Below, piece after piece: positions 53,653 to 63,732 of a stretch of 64,000 bases of DNA. The stretch comes from Candidatus Lambdaproteobacteria bacterium RIFOXYD2_FULL_56_26 (GTDB taxonomy: Bacteria; SAR324; XYD2-FULL-50-16). Numbering within the stretch: position 1 is the stretch's first letter; the number at the start of each line of letters is the position of its first letter. Where the stretch lies: NCBI GenBank assembly GCA_001783715.1, contig MFNF01000001.1:512930-576929 (forward strand), in the 5' to 3' direction. The translations under genes and the position numbers were made by a program. The notes beneath the pieces are model-generated. The model ran no database searches and was not told the origin of the DNA. It worked only from the letters and a program-made list of their open reading frames with translations.

Positions 53653-55590
53653 ATGGACAACCAGGAACTGCAAAAAAGCATCGACCGCTTCATCCGGGCC
53701 CAACGGCGCAGGCGGATCACCAGCGACAATCGGGACCTGCTTTTGACCCAAATCATCGACCAGGCCCCGGACCTTGAATTGGGCTGGGTGGACGGTGCGC
53801 TGGCCCATTTGACCTTGCTGCAACGCCAAAGGGTCGAAGCCCCGGCCTTGGGGTTCTTGGAAGCGATCAAAAAGCTCAACAGCCTCAACAAAGCCAAACG
53901 GTTGTTTGCCTTGGAGACCCTCAACCTCTTGGGGGGAGCCGAGCAGATCCAAGGGTTGGTCGAGACCCTGACCTCCGGGCTGGCGGAAAACCGGAAAAAA
54001 CTGGCCATGAGCCTTTTGCTGTCTTTCCGGGGCACCGACAAGGTCACCGACCTTTTGCTCAACAGCCCCACCCTTTTTACCGCCAAAACGGCAGACTCCC
54101 AGAAACATGCCTTGGTCTCCTTTCGGTTTGAAATGGCCGAAAAGCTGATGGCTCTGTTTACCAAGCCTTACCTAGCGACCCAGTCCAAGACCCTGGGGAT
54201 CGACCAGGAACTCAGCCTGGACTTGTTACGAGGGATTTTGGCTGACGCAAGGTTGACCGACCTTTCTCGGTTTTTGGAGTCCGACGAGGTGCTGACCCTC
54301 AAGCTGGGGGAGGTGATTGCTTCAATCCAAGGGCACCGGATGTTGCCGATCTACGCCAAAAAGCGGTACGACTACCTGCGGGATTTTTTTGTCCGCCTCT
54401 CCGAACCGGCCCGCTTTCTGGGTGTTGACGGCTCCGACCTGTCCAAGGTTTGCGCCGCTTTCTTGTGGACCAATCTGCAATTGACCCCGCCCCAGTCTCT
54501 GGTCGGCAAGATGACTGACCGGGCCTTGTACGCCTTGCCTTCCACCAAGACCGAGCTCAACCGGTTCCTGGAAAATCTGGCCCCCAGTACCCTGGATGCC
54601 TTGATCAAAGACATCAAGGATCTGATCAACACCCTTTGCCGGGCCACTGATGCCGACCTCAACCAACTGTTCGCCACCGCCAAGGCCAAGTACGAACTTG
54701 GGGAGCCGGACCACAGCCTGTTCGGGCAGATCTACGGCGGGTTGATGGAGCTTAAGGTGATGGGCTTGGTGGCGCTCAACCAAGTAGAGGAGCTGATCGA
54801 CAAGGTGCGCCGGGACATCTCCGGCGAGCCGAAGGCCCAAAAAAGTTTGGACGAGGTCTTTGACCAAGCCCCGGATGTGGACGGAGTCGAGGGCCCCCAA
54901 CAGGTGGAAAAAAATCCCGACTTCAGCCGCCTGTTCCGGGCCATCCGCCCCGTCTCCACTACGGTGGTTGGCTTTCGTGGCCCCAAGGAGGGTGCAGGGA
55001 AGCGGGCGACTCAGGTCAACCAACGGGTCTTTGGCAACCAAAAAAGCCTGCTCTCCTTCAAGGATGGATTGGAGGTCCTGATGGATTATTACCGGGCCAA
55101 GGGGCACCATGTTGACCAGTTTTTGTTCCAACCCAAAAACTTCCCCAAGCCAGTGGTAGAGACGCACCTGACTTACCTCTCCAGCAACGACGAAGACCCG
55201 CTCTTGCTTTGTTGCGGGATCACCTTTTTTGAACAGGACCGCCCGATTCCCGCATCGGCGAATGCGGAAGACCAGATGGAGACCTTGGCGGAGCAATACT
55301 TCTTGCCCTACTACTTTACCATGGCCACCGGCCACTTCCACCCGGTCTTACATGCCCGGTCCCGCAAAATCATTGGCCGGGAAGAAGGGAAAAACGAGGA
55401 GGCCAGCTTCCAAGCCAACCTGTACATGCTGGAATTCAAGGGCCTGGACATGGGGCATTCCGAATCGCTCCGGGTGGCTTCCAAACAAATGCTGGCCCTG
55501 TTCCACGGGCTGCCGGACAACCTCTGGCGGCTGCCGGAGGTCCAGGAATCGGTCAACTTCCTGATGGGCAAGCTCAAGCTGGCGCTTTAG
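53653..55590 (+). CDS. Large soluble protein of unknown function, 645 aa
   Basis: The first ~420 residues are helical and repeat-like (for example LLTQIIDQAPDLELGWVDGALAHL and KLNSLNKAKRLFALETLNLL), perhaps an armadillo/HEAT-like solenoid. The last ~200 (from about VVGFRGPKEGAGKRATQ) look alpha/beta. No signal peptide, membrane helix or catalytic motif is recognisable. It follows the sensor kinase after 16 bases and may be its partner. It converges with the chemoreceptor gene. Confidence 0.6.
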   Translation: MDNQELQKSIDRFIRAQRRRRITSDNRDLLLTQIIDQAPDLELGWVDGALAHLTLLQRQRVEAPALGFLEAIKKLNSLNKAKRLFALETLNLLGGAEQIQGLVETLTSGLAENRKKLAMSLLLSFRGTDKVTDLLLNSPTLFTAKTADSQKHALVSFRFEMAEKLMALFTKPYLATQSKTLGIDQELSLDLLRGILADARLTDLSRFLESDEVLTLKLGEVIASIQGHRMLPIYAKKRYDYLRDFFVRLSEPARFLGVDGSDLSKVCAAFLWTNLQLTPPQSLVGKMTDRALYALPSTKTELNRFLENLAPSTLDALIKDIKDLINTLCRATDADLNQLFATAKAKYELGEPDHSLFGQIYGGLMELKVMGLVALNQVEELIDKVRRDISGEPKAQKSLDEVFDQAPDVDGVEGPQQVEKNPDFSRLFRAIRPVSTTVVGFRGPKEGAGKRATQVNQRVFGNQKSLLSFKDGLEVLMDYYRAKGHHVDQFLFQPKNFPKPVVETHLTYLSSNDEDPLLLCCGITFFEQDRPIPASANAEDQMETLAEQYFLPYYFTMATGHFHPVLHARSRKIIGREEGKNEEASFQANLYMLEFKGLDMGHSESLRVASKQMLALFHGLPDNLWRLPEVQESVNFLMGKLKLAL

Positions 55591-55628
55591 AGGTCAACCG
55601 GCCCGCCGGAGGCCTTGTACCTTCCAGG

Positions 55629-57860
55629 TCAATTGGGCAAGTGGCCCAGCCCCGATTGCCTCTGGCCGCCGACCTGGGCCGAAACCTCGGTGACCATGTC
55701 CATGAGCATCTTGGCCTGGGCGCTCAGTTGCTCTACCGCTGCCGCCGCTTGCTCAGCGGTGGCGGCATTGCCTTGGGTCACTTCGCCCATCTGCCCCAGC
55801 GCCTGGTTTATCTCCTTGGCCCCTCTCGATTGGGCGGTAGAAGCGCTGGAGATTTGGCGCACCTGGGACTTCATCTCTTCGATCCCCTTGGCTTCCTGGT
55901 CCGCCTGCAAGGCAATTTCCTCCATAAAGCCAACCACCTTTTGGCTCTGCCCAAAAATCTCCTGCAATACCGTTTGTCCCCGGCTGGCCAGCTCGCTGCC
56001 CTTGGCCGAGTTGGCCGAGTTTTCCCGGATCAAGCTGGAAATCACCTTGGCCGCCGCCTTGGAGTTTTCCGCCAAAGAGGCCACTTCGTTGGCCACCACC
56101 GCAAACCCCTTGCCCTGCTCCCCGGCCCTGGCGGCCTCGATAGCGGCATTGGTGGCCAGCATTTTGGTTTGTTGGGTGATCTCGGTGATCACGGCAACGA
56201 TGTCCCGAATCTTTTCGCTCCCTTGGTTGATCGCCTCGACCGCCTCCACGATTTTGCCCATCGCCGACACCCCGGATTCCGCCGACTGGCTCGCTTGCTT
56301 GGCCAAGACCGAAGCCTGCCGGGCGGAAGTCAGGGCAAGTTCCACGATTTGGGAGATCTTCTCCATCCCCCCTACGGTGTTTTCTGCCGCCTGGGCGTTG
56401 TCTTCGGACTGTTGGGTCATCATCTCCATGCTGGCGGAGGTTTCCTCCAGGCTCGCCGCCTGTTCCGTTGCCCCGGCCGCCAGGGCGTTGGCGCTTTTGG
56501 CGATTTCATCAGAAGCCGAAGCCACCTCGGTGGAGGCATGGGCCAAGTCGGTGATCAGTTTTTCCAGCAAACCGATGATCTGCTTTCCTTGGACCATCCC
56601 AACCGCCAAGGTCAAAAGCACCACCAAACTGCTCAAGAGATACACCAACAAAATGGCGCTTTGCATCGCCTCCGCTTGGGCCAGCAGATCTTGGGTCAGG
56701 TGGTTTTCCACCTGTTTGAACAGGTCGATTTTGGCGGTCATTTGGGTAAACCAATCCCCCGAATCCACCTGAAAATTGGGCTTGGAAAGCTGGGCCAACC
56801 CATGGTCGATGGATTGGCGATTTTGTTCGACCCAACTTTGCAAAGCACCGTTTCTTGGGCTTTCAGCCCCTTTGAGGCTGCTCTCAAGGGACCCCAATTT
56901 TTGGCTCAGCCCCTTGAAGGTCTCCTGGTCCCCCGGTCCCAGGTTCTCAGACTTGAGACCCGAGACCCATTGAGTCAAACCGGCCAAGGCCTGCTCCTTG
57001 TTTTGGGTTGCATAAATATCAACCCACCAGGAGAACGATGCGGCCCCGGTGGCAAAAGACAGGGTCTTTTCCATCTCAAAGACCGCCCTGTGCTGCATCT
57101 CCCCGACCTTTTCAACCACCGGCCCCACCAAGGTCTGGCGGTAAAAGGTCAGGTTCGGCTCGTTGGCTTGGGCTTCAAAGATGGCAAGGTAGGTTTCGTG
57201 TTTGGAGAGCAGGTCCAAAAACCTGCGGTACATGCCCGGTGCAAACTTGCCTTGGGCAAAGGTGTTGTTCATCACCGCCCGGATGATCCCCGCCCGCTCC
57301 TTGGCCTGCAACAAAGCTGTATAGGCCGAGAGTCGGCGGACGACTTCCGGGTCCGGGGTGATTTGGATCGAGGTTTCAATGGCCCGCAAAAACAGGCCGA
57401 TGGTGTTGCTGTAATAACCCAACACCTCGGGCAAAGGGATTTTTAGGCCCTCTACGGCCTGCCGTTTTTGGTTGAGTTCCTCCAAGGCCGTAAACCCAAG
57501 GGCCGTGGTTTTAAGAAAGTCGGGGCTGCCCAATTCGGGCTTGAATCCAGCCCAGGCGGTTTTGAGCACTGCATACCGGTGGTCCGTTTCCTGCCTTTGT
57601 TTGTCCAAGGCCTCGCCGAACAGGGTTCCTTTGGAGCCCAGGTACCCGGAGCTTAGGCCCCGCTCCTTCTGCATCTCATGGACCAAGTCCCCAGCCAAAA
57701 CCCCGAACTGGACCAGAGCCTTGACCCGGTCGATCTCGCCGGACAGGCGGTTTTGGTTGAGGATCTCGTTAAACGCAAAACCGGTGACCCCCAACAGAGG
57801 GATACCCACCATCAGCAACAATTTGATCTTGATGGTCAACCGACTCTTTCTTGCTTCCAT
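55629..57860 (-). CDS. Methyl-accepting chemotaxis protein with NIT (nitrate/nitrite-sensing) domain
   Basis: A 743-residue chemoreceptor. Membrane helices near residues 12-30 and 405-425 enclose a ~375-residue periplasmic domain whose start, [29 protein letters not shown], is the NIT domain pattern. After the second helix there is little or no HAMP domain. The signalling hairpin [23 protein letters not shown] is canonical. No C-terminal NWETF-type tether is present. The NIT domain suggests nitrate or nitrite as ligand, fitting the hemerythrin/NnrS-like genes upstream. Confidence 0.9.
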   Translation of the reverse strand: MEARKSRLTIKIKLLLMVGIPLLGVTGFAFNEILNQNRLSGEIDRVKALVQFGVLAGDLVHEMQKERGLSSGYLGSKGTLFGEALDKQRQETDHRYAVLKTAWAGFKPELGSPDFLKTTALGFTALEELNQKRQAVEGLKIPLPEVLGYYSNTIGLFLRAIETSIQITPDPEVVRRLSAYTALLQAKERAGIIRAVMNNTFAQGKFAPGMYRRFLDLLSKHETYLAIFEAQANEPNLTFYRQTLVGPVVEKVGEMQHRAVFEMEKTLSFATGAASFSWWVDIYATQNKEQALAGLTQWVSGLKSENLGPGDQETFKGLSQKLGSLESSLKGAESPRNGALQSWVEQNRQSIDHGLAQLSKPNFQVDSGDWFTQMTAKIDLFKQVENHLTQDLLAQAEAMQSAILLVYLLSSLVVLLTLAVGMVQGKQIIGLLEKLITDLAHASTEVASASDEIAKSANALAAGATEQAASLEETSASMEMMTQQSEDNAQAAENTVGGMEKISQIVELALTSARQASVLAKQASQSAESGVSAMGKIVEAVEAINQGSEKIRDIVAVITEITQQTKMLATNAAIEAARAGEQGKGFAVVANEVASLAENSKAAAKVISSLIRENSANSAKGSELASRGQTVLQEIFGQSQKVVGFMEEIALQADQEAKGIEEMKSQVRQISSASTAQSRGAKEINQALGQMGEVTQGNAATAEQAAAAVEQLSAQAKMLMDMVTEVSAQVGGQRQSGLGHLPN

Positions 57861-57998
57861 GCTTTGGCTCGGAAAAGAGGTTGCACAGGGCCGGTGTTGA
57901 GCCCGCCTAGTTCAACCTACCTTAAAAACCAGACTTCTCCAATCTTTTTGTCGGCAAAGATTCTTCGTTGGGGCAACCAGGGAAACAAAGCGGGGGAT

Positions 57999-58592
57999 TC
58001 AGGCGCTGAGGCCTTCGAGGAACAAGTTGATCACTTGGTTGGCCTGGGCTTCCAGCTTTTCCAAGGGCAAAGGAGAAAGCATCAAAAAATAGGGCACCAG
58101 GAACTTGACCAGACCGTCAAACAAGGTTTGCCCGACCAGCTCCGGGTTTACCACCTTGAAGCTGCCGCTTTTGGTCCCCAAGTAAAGCACCTGGACCAAA
58201 AATTCCCGTTTGATCCCCATGTGTTCCTTGGCCATGCCCGGATGTTCGGTGGAGATGAACTGGATCAGCTCAAACAGGTGGATCTGTTCGGAAAACACCC
58301 TGTGGTTGAACCGCAGGGTTTCCAAGACAAACCGGCGCAACTTTTCCACTTCGCTCAAACCGGAGTCCCCCAGCACCTGGGCGGAAAGTTGCCGACTGAA
58401 CTCCACAAACCGGCGCACTACGCTGACCCCGATGTCCCGTTTGTTGGTGAAGTACCGGTACAGGTTGGCAGCAGACATGTCGCAGTCCTTAGCAATTTCA
58501 GCCATGGCCGTCTTTTTGAAGCCATACTGGATGAACCGCTGTTGGGCAGCGTCCAAAATCTTGTCTTGTTGGTCGTCTCGCTTTTGGTTCAC
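57999..58592 (-). CDS. TetR-family repressor
   Basis: A 197-residue regulator from the GTG at 58592, five bases after the stop of the membrane-protein gene. The helix-turn-helix is KILDAAQQRFIQYGFKKTAMAEIAKDCDMSAANLYRYFTNK, a typical TetR start. The C-terminal ligand domain has no recognisable specificity. It is the last gene of the hemerythrin-DUF2249-membrane protein unit, so it likely controls that operon, with an unknown ligand. Confidence 0.88.
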   Translation of the reverse strand: MNQKRDDQQDKILDAAQQRFIQYGFKKTAMAEIAKDCDMSAANLYRYFTNKRDIGVSVVRRFVEFSRQLSAQVLGDSGLSEVEKLRRFVLETLRFNHRVFSEQIHLFELIQFISTEHPGMAKEHMGIKREFLVQVLYLGTKSGSFKVVNPELVGQTLFDGLVKFLVPYFLMLSPLPLEKLEAQANQVINLFLEGLSA

Positions 58593-58597
58593 AGGCT

Positions 58598-59857
58598 TTA
58601 CGGTTGGGGGGGAATCACGGTTCCCGCCGACTTTAGCAACACTACACCAAGATACCCATGCCCAAGGGCCAGGGTCAAGCCTGCGGTTTCCAAAAGTCCC
58701 GAAGGGGGAAACAAACAACCTAACAGTAAAAGAACCAGAGAGAGTTGGAGCAAGGCACAGTCGGCCCACATCCGGGGTTGGGGTAGGATGTCACCCAACA
58801 AAGGCACCCCGGGCTGGCCGATTTGGCTGCTGAACCGGTGGAACCACACCAAAAAGGGCAATATTTTGTACAACATCCCATGGGTAAAACTGAGCCCAAA
58901 GCCCAAAAGCATCACCAAACCCGCTCCGTCCAAGGCCCGTTCCAGCCCCAGGTGACCCGCCACAAACAATCCCGAAGCCAGGGACAACCAAGCAAAGCCG
59001 ACCCGCACCGCCCCTAAGGCAGGGTCGATCTTCTTGCGCCTCCTTTGCCGGACCAACCGGGACATTTTGATCCCATAACCCCAAAAACCCACCACCCCCA
59101 AGGCACCCGTCGAGAGCAACCAAGGCCCCTCTACGCCCGAGGCCAAGGCCAGTGTGGTCAACGCCAGGCTAAAGCCGATCAGCCGGATCAGGCCAAAAGC
59201 GGTTTTGGAGTCGATCGGCGGGCAAACATAAAACATCGGGACCAAATGAAAACTGACCCCCAAAACCAACAGCCCCACCCAGCCAACCAAGCCAAACATC
59301 AGGTGCAATTCCCGGATCGGCCCCGGCAGCCCCGGCCCGCCCAGGTGTTCAACCAACCGAGCCAACCCCAGCACCCAGACAATGGCCAAGGAGCCCAAGG
59401 AAAGGCGCATTGCACTCAAGGTGGGCCGCACCTCGCCTTTGACCCGCCACAAGGCCAGGGAGGTTTGGGCCAAAAAGAGCCCCAGACCCACCCCCAAGGC
59501 GGTCCAACCGATCCAACCCAAAAAGGGAACCCAAAATTGAAAAAATCCCACCAGCCCCAATACGCCCACAACCAAAAGGCCATGCACCCACTTGGAGAGA
59601 AAGCCCCAAGGCACCTGCCCCCCGATCATCACCGGGATCATCTGGTAAAAGGCTCCCACCATCACCATAGCCAGCCAGCCCAAGGTCCAAAGGTGGACCC
59701 AGGCAATCGCCGGACCGGCCAGGGGCACCGCCCAAAGTTCCGCTCCGCCCAAAGCCAAGGCCAACCCACCCAAAACCCCAAAGGCCGGGGCGGTCAGAAA
59801 AAAACGCAATGGCACCGACAACGGCGGCGCTTGGTCGAGGCTCAGGCCTTGGTACAT
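58598..59857 (-). CDS. Polytopic membrane protein, NnrS/heme-copper-oxidase-like
   Basis: A 419-residue protein of about twelve membrane helices. His residues occur at helix ends in IAWVHLWTLGWLAMVMVGAFYQM, REMHLMFG-like LHLMFGLVGWVGLLVLGVSFHL and HGMLYKILPFLVWFHRF, resembling the heme- and copper-ligating pattern of oxidase subunit I and NnrS-type proteins, without a full catalytic set that I can verify. NnrS proteins protect against nitric oxide. The neighbours (hemerythrin, DUF2249, NIT receptor) fit that theme. Confidence 0.65.
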   Translation of the reverse strand: MYQGLSLDQAPPLSVPLRFFLTAPAFGVLGGLALALGGAELWAVPLAGPAIAWVHLWTLGWLAMVMVGAFYQMIPVMIGGQVPWGFLSKWVHGLLVVGVLGLVGFFQFWVPFLGWIGWTALGVGLGLFLAQTSLALWRVKGEVRPTLSAMRLSLGSLAIVWVLGLARLVEHLGGPGLPGPIRELHLMFGLVGWVGLLVLGVSFHLVPMFYVCPPIDSKTAFGLIRLIGFSLALTTLALASGVEGPWLLSTGALGVVGFWGYGIKMSRLVRQRRRKKIDPALGAVRVGFAWLSLASGLFVAGHLGLERALDGAGLVMLLGFGLSFTHGMLYKILPFLVWFHRFSSQIGQPGVPLLGDILPQPRMWADCALLQLSLVLLLLGCLFPPSGLLETAGLTLALGHGYLGVVLLKSAGTVIPPQP

Positions 59858-59912
59858 CTCTGGGTGAGTCCTTTGGAAAAATGAATCCAGGAAAATTCCC
59901 CGGAGGTTCGTT

Positions 59913-60146
59913 TTAAGGTTCGGGGGAACCCTTGTGCCAGATCAGAAGCTCCACCAAAGACTCGGTACAGGTCCTGAACCGGTAGGAAAAACCACGGGCG
60001 GTCAAAATCGGCAGCAGGTGGACCGGATTGTGCCGGTGGACCATCAGGACCTGGTCCCCCTTCCCCAGGCTTTCCAGGGCGGTCAAGACCTGGACCATCG
60101 GCTCCGGGGGGGCCATTTGACGGCAGTCGATTTCCACCCAGGCCAC
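59913..60146 (-). CDS. DUF2249 (TusA-like) small protein
   Basis: A 77-residue protein. The pattern EIDCRQMAPPEPMVQVLTALESLGKGDQVLMVHRHNPVHLLPIL fits the DUF2249/TusA-like fold, which contains a CPxP-like turn (here CRQMAPPEP). It starts with a GTG at 60146, overlapping the end of the hemerythrin gene within one base, with GGAGGG upstream. Such genes often accompany NO- and metabolism-related hemerythrin genes. The exact role is unknown. Confidence 0.75.
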   Translation of the reverse strand: MAWVEIDCRQMAPPEPMVQVLTALESLGKGDQVLMVHRHNPVHLLPILTARGFSYRFRTCTESLVELLIWHKGSPEP

Positions 60147-60147
60147 C

Positions 60148-60579
60148 TCAGCCCTCCAAAACCTGGGCCAACCGGCCCATCAGCTCCGGGCCACCCAGGT
60201 GCATGTCCATCATCGGGTAGAGGATGTTTTCTTCCTTCAGGTTGTGTTGCTGCATCAGGATCAACAGGGTTTCCAAGGGCCGCTTGGCTGCCTTAAAATT
60301 GTTTTGGTCCAAGGCGGTCTGCATTTGGGACAAAAGGCCCCGCATCTGTTGGTGCTCTTCTCGCATCACCTGAGTCGGCCCCATGCCCTTCATGCCGGTA
60401 AACTCCTCGAAGGCCGGAAAGAGCAGTTCTTCTTCCGCCAAAAAGTGCCGGGCCATGGCTTTGAGAAAGCGCTGGGTTTGCTCTCCCCCTTGCCCTTGGT
60501 CCAGAGCCTCTTCGGCAGTGGCAAAGAGTTGGTCGCAATGTTGGTGGTCTTGGTGCATTACTTTGGCAAGGCTGGTCAT
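60148..60579 (-). CDS. Hemerythrin-like (HHE) di-iron protein
   Basis: A 143-residue four-helix protein from the ATG at 60579, which has GAGGAGG close by. The His/Glu ligand set reads MHQDHQHCD, MARHFLAEEELLFP, MREEHQQM and QQHNLKEENILYP, the hemerythrin HHE arrangement. These proteins bind oxygen or nitric oxide or repair iron centres. It heads an operon with DUF2249, the NnrS-like protein and TetR. Confidence 0.9.
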   Translation of the reverse strand: MTSLAKVMHQDHQHCDQLFATAEEALDQGQGGEQTQRFLKAMARHFLAEEELLFPAFEEFTGMKGMGPTQVMREEHQQMRGLLSQMQTALDQNNFKAAKRPLETLLILMQQHNLKEENILYPMMDMHLGGPELMGRLAQVLEG

Positions 60580-60674
60580 TTTCCTCCTCAAGGTTGGTGT
60601 AGGGCCAGTTTAGCGGACGGAGGAAAAAGGGGCAATCAAATGTGAATATTTTGTATTTTTATTCACTCTTCCTC

Positions 60675-61736
60675 TCAAAAATTTACCCCCAAGGAGAGGC
60701 TGGCCCAGTCGCTCCGGTAGTCGGACAAAACCGGCGTGTCGGCGTACTGGTAAAGCCATTTGAGGTACATCGGGCTGTCGAAGAGTTGCACCTCCCCTTG
60801 GTAGGTAAACTGGTTTACCAACTGGAACCCGGAGCCAACGGTCCGGTAGGGAGTGGTGGTTCCGCCGTCGTCGTAGGTGGTTTGGAGGCTTTTGGCGGTC
60901 ATTTGGTAGGTCAGCAGGTTTTGGGAGCTACCCAAAAAGAAACTGAACTGACTTTCGATCCGCACCTGCCCTCCGGTGGTGTCCCCAACGGCCAAGCTTT
61001 CCAGGTGGACCTTCAGGGACTTCCAATAAGCCTCCAGGTTGGGCTTGACCGGCAGGTTGTTGTAGTAGGTAAACCCGGACAGTGGCACCACTTTGTCGTT
61101 GGCTGCGCTGGGGTAATACTCCAGCCTTTGCCGAGACCAAAGCCGCCAGCCCTTGTAGTTGCGGTTGTAGGCCCCCAAGGCCACTTCTCTCCACTGGTAC
61201 ACCTTCCAGCTGATCTTCGAGTCCTGGGCCAAGGCATGGTCCATTTCGGTACCGCCGTTGAACTCAACAAATTCCCGATTTTTCTCCACCTTGGCGGTAA
61301 AAAAATCCAACGGGTACTGGGTTTTTTCCGGCTCACCGAGGCTGTAGGTGCCGGATTGGGACTGGGGCTGCTCAAGGGTCCGCCAGATTCCCAGCTCCAG
61401 ATTCTGGGTTTTGTAGTCGAACCGCGGGGTGATTTTTTCGACCACTCTTTGTTCGAGCAGGTCGCCGTTTTGGTTGAAATGGCGCAATGTGACCGTCTCC
61501 TTGCGGGCCGACCAGACTTGGTCGTCCCAAGGGAAGCTTAGGTAGGCCCAGGTACTTTGTTCGTCGGAGCGGTGGTCCAAGATTCGGCCATTGAGCAGGG
61601 ATTCTCGGTGCCAATCCTTTTGCACCAACGAAGACCCGCCCACCTCTGCCTCCAGCGCCAAAACACGGGGCGCAAGCCCGCACCAAAGCCCAAGGGCCAG
61701 GAACACACCAAGATTACGTAAACCCCATTCCTTCAT
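60675..61736 (-). CDS. Outer-membrane beta-barrel protein, 353 aa
   Basis: A signal peptide (residues 1-28: MKEWGLRNLGVFLALGLW...) is followed by alternating polar/hydrophobic strands rich in Trp, Tyr and Gln, and the protein ends in ...SLSLGVNF, a Phe-terminated Bam signal. Its size suits a 12- to 16-strand barrel. Its ATG overlaps the stop of the lipoprotein gene upstream (ATGA), so the two are cotranslated. No specific family is recognised. Confidence 0.65.
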   Translation of the reverse strand: MKEWGLRNLGVFLALGLWCGLAPRVLALEAEVGGSSLVQKDWHRESLLNGRILDHRSDEQSTWAYLSFPWDDQVWSARKETVTLRHFNQNGDLLEQRVVEKITPRFDYKTQNLELGIWRTLEQPQSQSGTYSLGEPEKTQYPLDFFTAKVEKNREFVEFNGGTEMDHALAQDSKISWKVYQWREVALGAYNRNYKGWRLWSRQRLEYYPSAANDKVVPLSGFTYYNNLPVKPNLEAYWKSLKVHLESLAVGDTTGGQVRIESQFSFFLGSSQNLLTYQMTAKSLQTTYDDGGTTTPYRTVGSGFQLVNQFTYQGEVQLFDSPMYLKWLYQYADTPVLSDYRSDWASLSLGVNF

Positions 61737-63577
61737 CGATTGTCCAATTGAAACCGATCACTGTTTTCCAGGTCCTTGAGTACAATGTCCCTGGCCAACC
61801 GAAAGCCGACCCGCCGGTCCATTTCTTCGGCGGTGATAAAGGTCCGTTTCGAGCAACGAAGCTCCGCAGCAGCACCTTCAAAATGCCCGCCCCGGATCAC
61901 CTGGGCCGCACTGGGACCCAGGACCGGCTTGGGACTCAAATTTCCATAGGCCTTGGAGTTCCAAGGGTCGGCGACCAATTCTGCAACGTTGCCACTCAGG
62001 TCGAAGATCCCCAAGTTGTTGGGTCCAAACATACCCACCGGAACCGTCTCCTTCCAGGCCAACCGGCCCTTGTGGATCGGTCCGTCTTCCTTGAGCATCC
62101 TTCGTTGAGAACCTTCCTCCAGGCTCCCGTTGTAGGCCATTTGGGTAGGGTTGGCGACATCTTGGCCGTTGCCGAACCGCACCTTGCCCCCTAAGTCCCT
62201 GCAAGCATATTCCCATTCCGCTTCTTTGGGCAGCCGGACTGGCCAGCCGGTGGCCTGGGCGTAAGCGGCGACAAATTTTTCCACCTCTTGGGCGCTCAAG
62301 TTTTCCACCGGCAACACCATCGTTTTGTCCTGGTGGGTGCTGGGGTTGTAGCCCATGAGCTGGACAAATTGGGCTTGGGTCACTTCCTTTTTGGCGATAA
62401 AAAAGTCTTCTACACAGACCAGGTGGGGCTCGGTGGAAAACCCCCGTTCCTCTCCAAACAGGTCGCCCATGGTGTAACAACCCATCGGGGCCTGGACAAA
62501 TTCCATCTGGGTCTTTTCTTCGGTGATTGTCGGGAACAGCGCTTTGGTGAAGGTTACCCCGGTAAAGTCGGTCTTGTAGAGCAATGCCTTGGAGAAATCG
62601 GTCTGGGTTAGGTTGGCTCGGGTCAGTTTGGAATCCCGCAGCAAGGTGTCTTCCAAGGTGGCGTAAGAAAAGTCGGTGTCGCTCAGGTTGGTCCCAACGA
62701 AAGACACCCCTTTGAGCCAAGCGCTCCGAAAGTTCCCGGCAGAAAAGTCCAACTGCCCAAAGGCGATCCGGTTGAGTTGGGCCCTGGCGAACACGGGCCT
62801 GGGCAGGTGGGCGTTCTTAAACACCACCGCATCCAGGTAAACGGCAGAAAAGTCCACCCCTTCCAGCTCGGAGGCCTCAAAACTGGTTTTGACCAGTTTG
62901 GCCCCTTCAAAGCTGGCCCCTTTGAGGTTGCACCGGAAAAATCTGGTCCCGGTCAGGTTGGCCTTTTGAAAGTCTGCACCGGAAAAGTCCCGGTCCATAA
63001 ACTCCATGCCCGCAAGATTGCTGCCCACAAACTTGGCCTTTTGCAGCTGGGTAAACCCAAAGCGGCTGAACCGCAGGTCGTTGCCGGAAAGATCGACCTC
63101 TTGCAGGTCTGCCCCGGTGAAGTCCACGTCTCGTAGGTTGGAGTTTTTAAAACTGGCCCCTCGCAATCTTGCGTTCTTAAAATTGTACCCCTGCCAGTTG
63201 ATTTGGTCGTAAATCCCAAAGGTCAGGTCCGCCTCAAACAACCTGGCCAGGGGCAGGTTGCTTTGGGAGAAGTTGGCCTGGGCCAGCTTGGTGTTTCTGA
63301 GGTCCGCTCGGGCGAGGTCGGAAGAAACAAATTGGGCACCGGTCAGATCGGTGTAACGAAGGTTCGCCTCATGGAGGTCGGACTTGGAAAAGTCGAAGTG
63401 CCGCAAGTCCCAGTTGCGAAAGTCCGCCGCCGGATAGGAACCGCCACCGGCCTTTTGCTCCAAAAACTGCTCGGACAAAGGCTTGGCGCACCCCCCCAGG
63501 CTCAAGAGCAGGACGGTCAGCAACACCGGCTTCAGATTCACGTTTGGCTTCAACTTTAACTTGAAATAGAGGCGCAT
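61733..63577 (-). CDS. Lipoprotein with pentapeptide repeats and FGE/sulfatase-modifying-type domain
   Basis: A 614-residue protein from the ATG at 63577, with AAAGGA upstream. The lipobox is LSLGGC (Cys30). Residues ~45-335 are pentapeptide repeats (A-[ND]-[LF]-x-x type, for example ADLRNTKLAQANFSQSNL), which form a right-handed beta-helix. Residues ~345-600 are an FGE/SUMF1-type domain: ECTP-like TEPHLVCVEDFFIAKKEVTQAQF, RLPKEAEWEYACR, NNLGIFDLSGNVAELV and VIRGGHF. Such domains are often ligand-binding or modifying modules without FGE activity. It precedes the outer-membrane barrel gene, overlapping by four bases. Confidence 0.82.
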   Translation of the reverse strand: MRLYFKLKLKPNVNLKPVLLTVLLLSLGGCAKPLSEQFLEQKAGGGSYPAADFRNWDLRHFDFSKSDLHEANLRYTDLTGAQFVSSDLARADLRNTKLAQANFSQSNLPLARLFEADLTFGIYDQINWQGYNFKNARLRGASFKNSNLRDVDFTGADLQEVDLSGNDLRFSRFGFTQLQKAKFVGSNLAGMEFMDRDFSGADFQKANLTGTRFFRCNLKGASFEGAKLVKTSFEASELEGVDFSAVYLDAVVFKNAHLPRPVFARAQLNRIAFGQLDFSAGNFRSAWLKGVSFVGTNLSDTDFSYATLEDTLLRDSKLTRANLTQTDFSKALLYKTDFTGVTFTKALFPTITEEKTQMEFVQAPMGCYTMGDLFGEERGFSTEPHLVCVEDFFIAKKEVTQAQFVQLMGYNPSTHQDKTMVLPVENLSAQEVEKFVAAYAQATGWPVRLPKEAEWEYACRDLGGKVRFGNGQDVANPTQMAYNGSLEEGSQRRMLKEDGPIHKGRLAWKETVPVGMFGPNNLGIFDLSGNVAELVADPWNSKAYGNLSPKPVLGPSAAQVIRGGHFEGAAAELRCSKRTFITAEEMDRRVGFRLARDIVLKDLENSDRFQLDNR

Positions 63578-63732
63578 TCCAGTCCTTTGGGCGAATCGAC
63601 TTGCCTCGATACAAGGATCATGCCCCAAGCGGCAAAGGGCCAATCGGATCAACCGGGCAAAAGCAAAAACGCTAGCCCCACCCAAAAAAAAGGTGTTATC
63701 TTGGACACGAACCCTATCCCAAGAAGGTAAAC

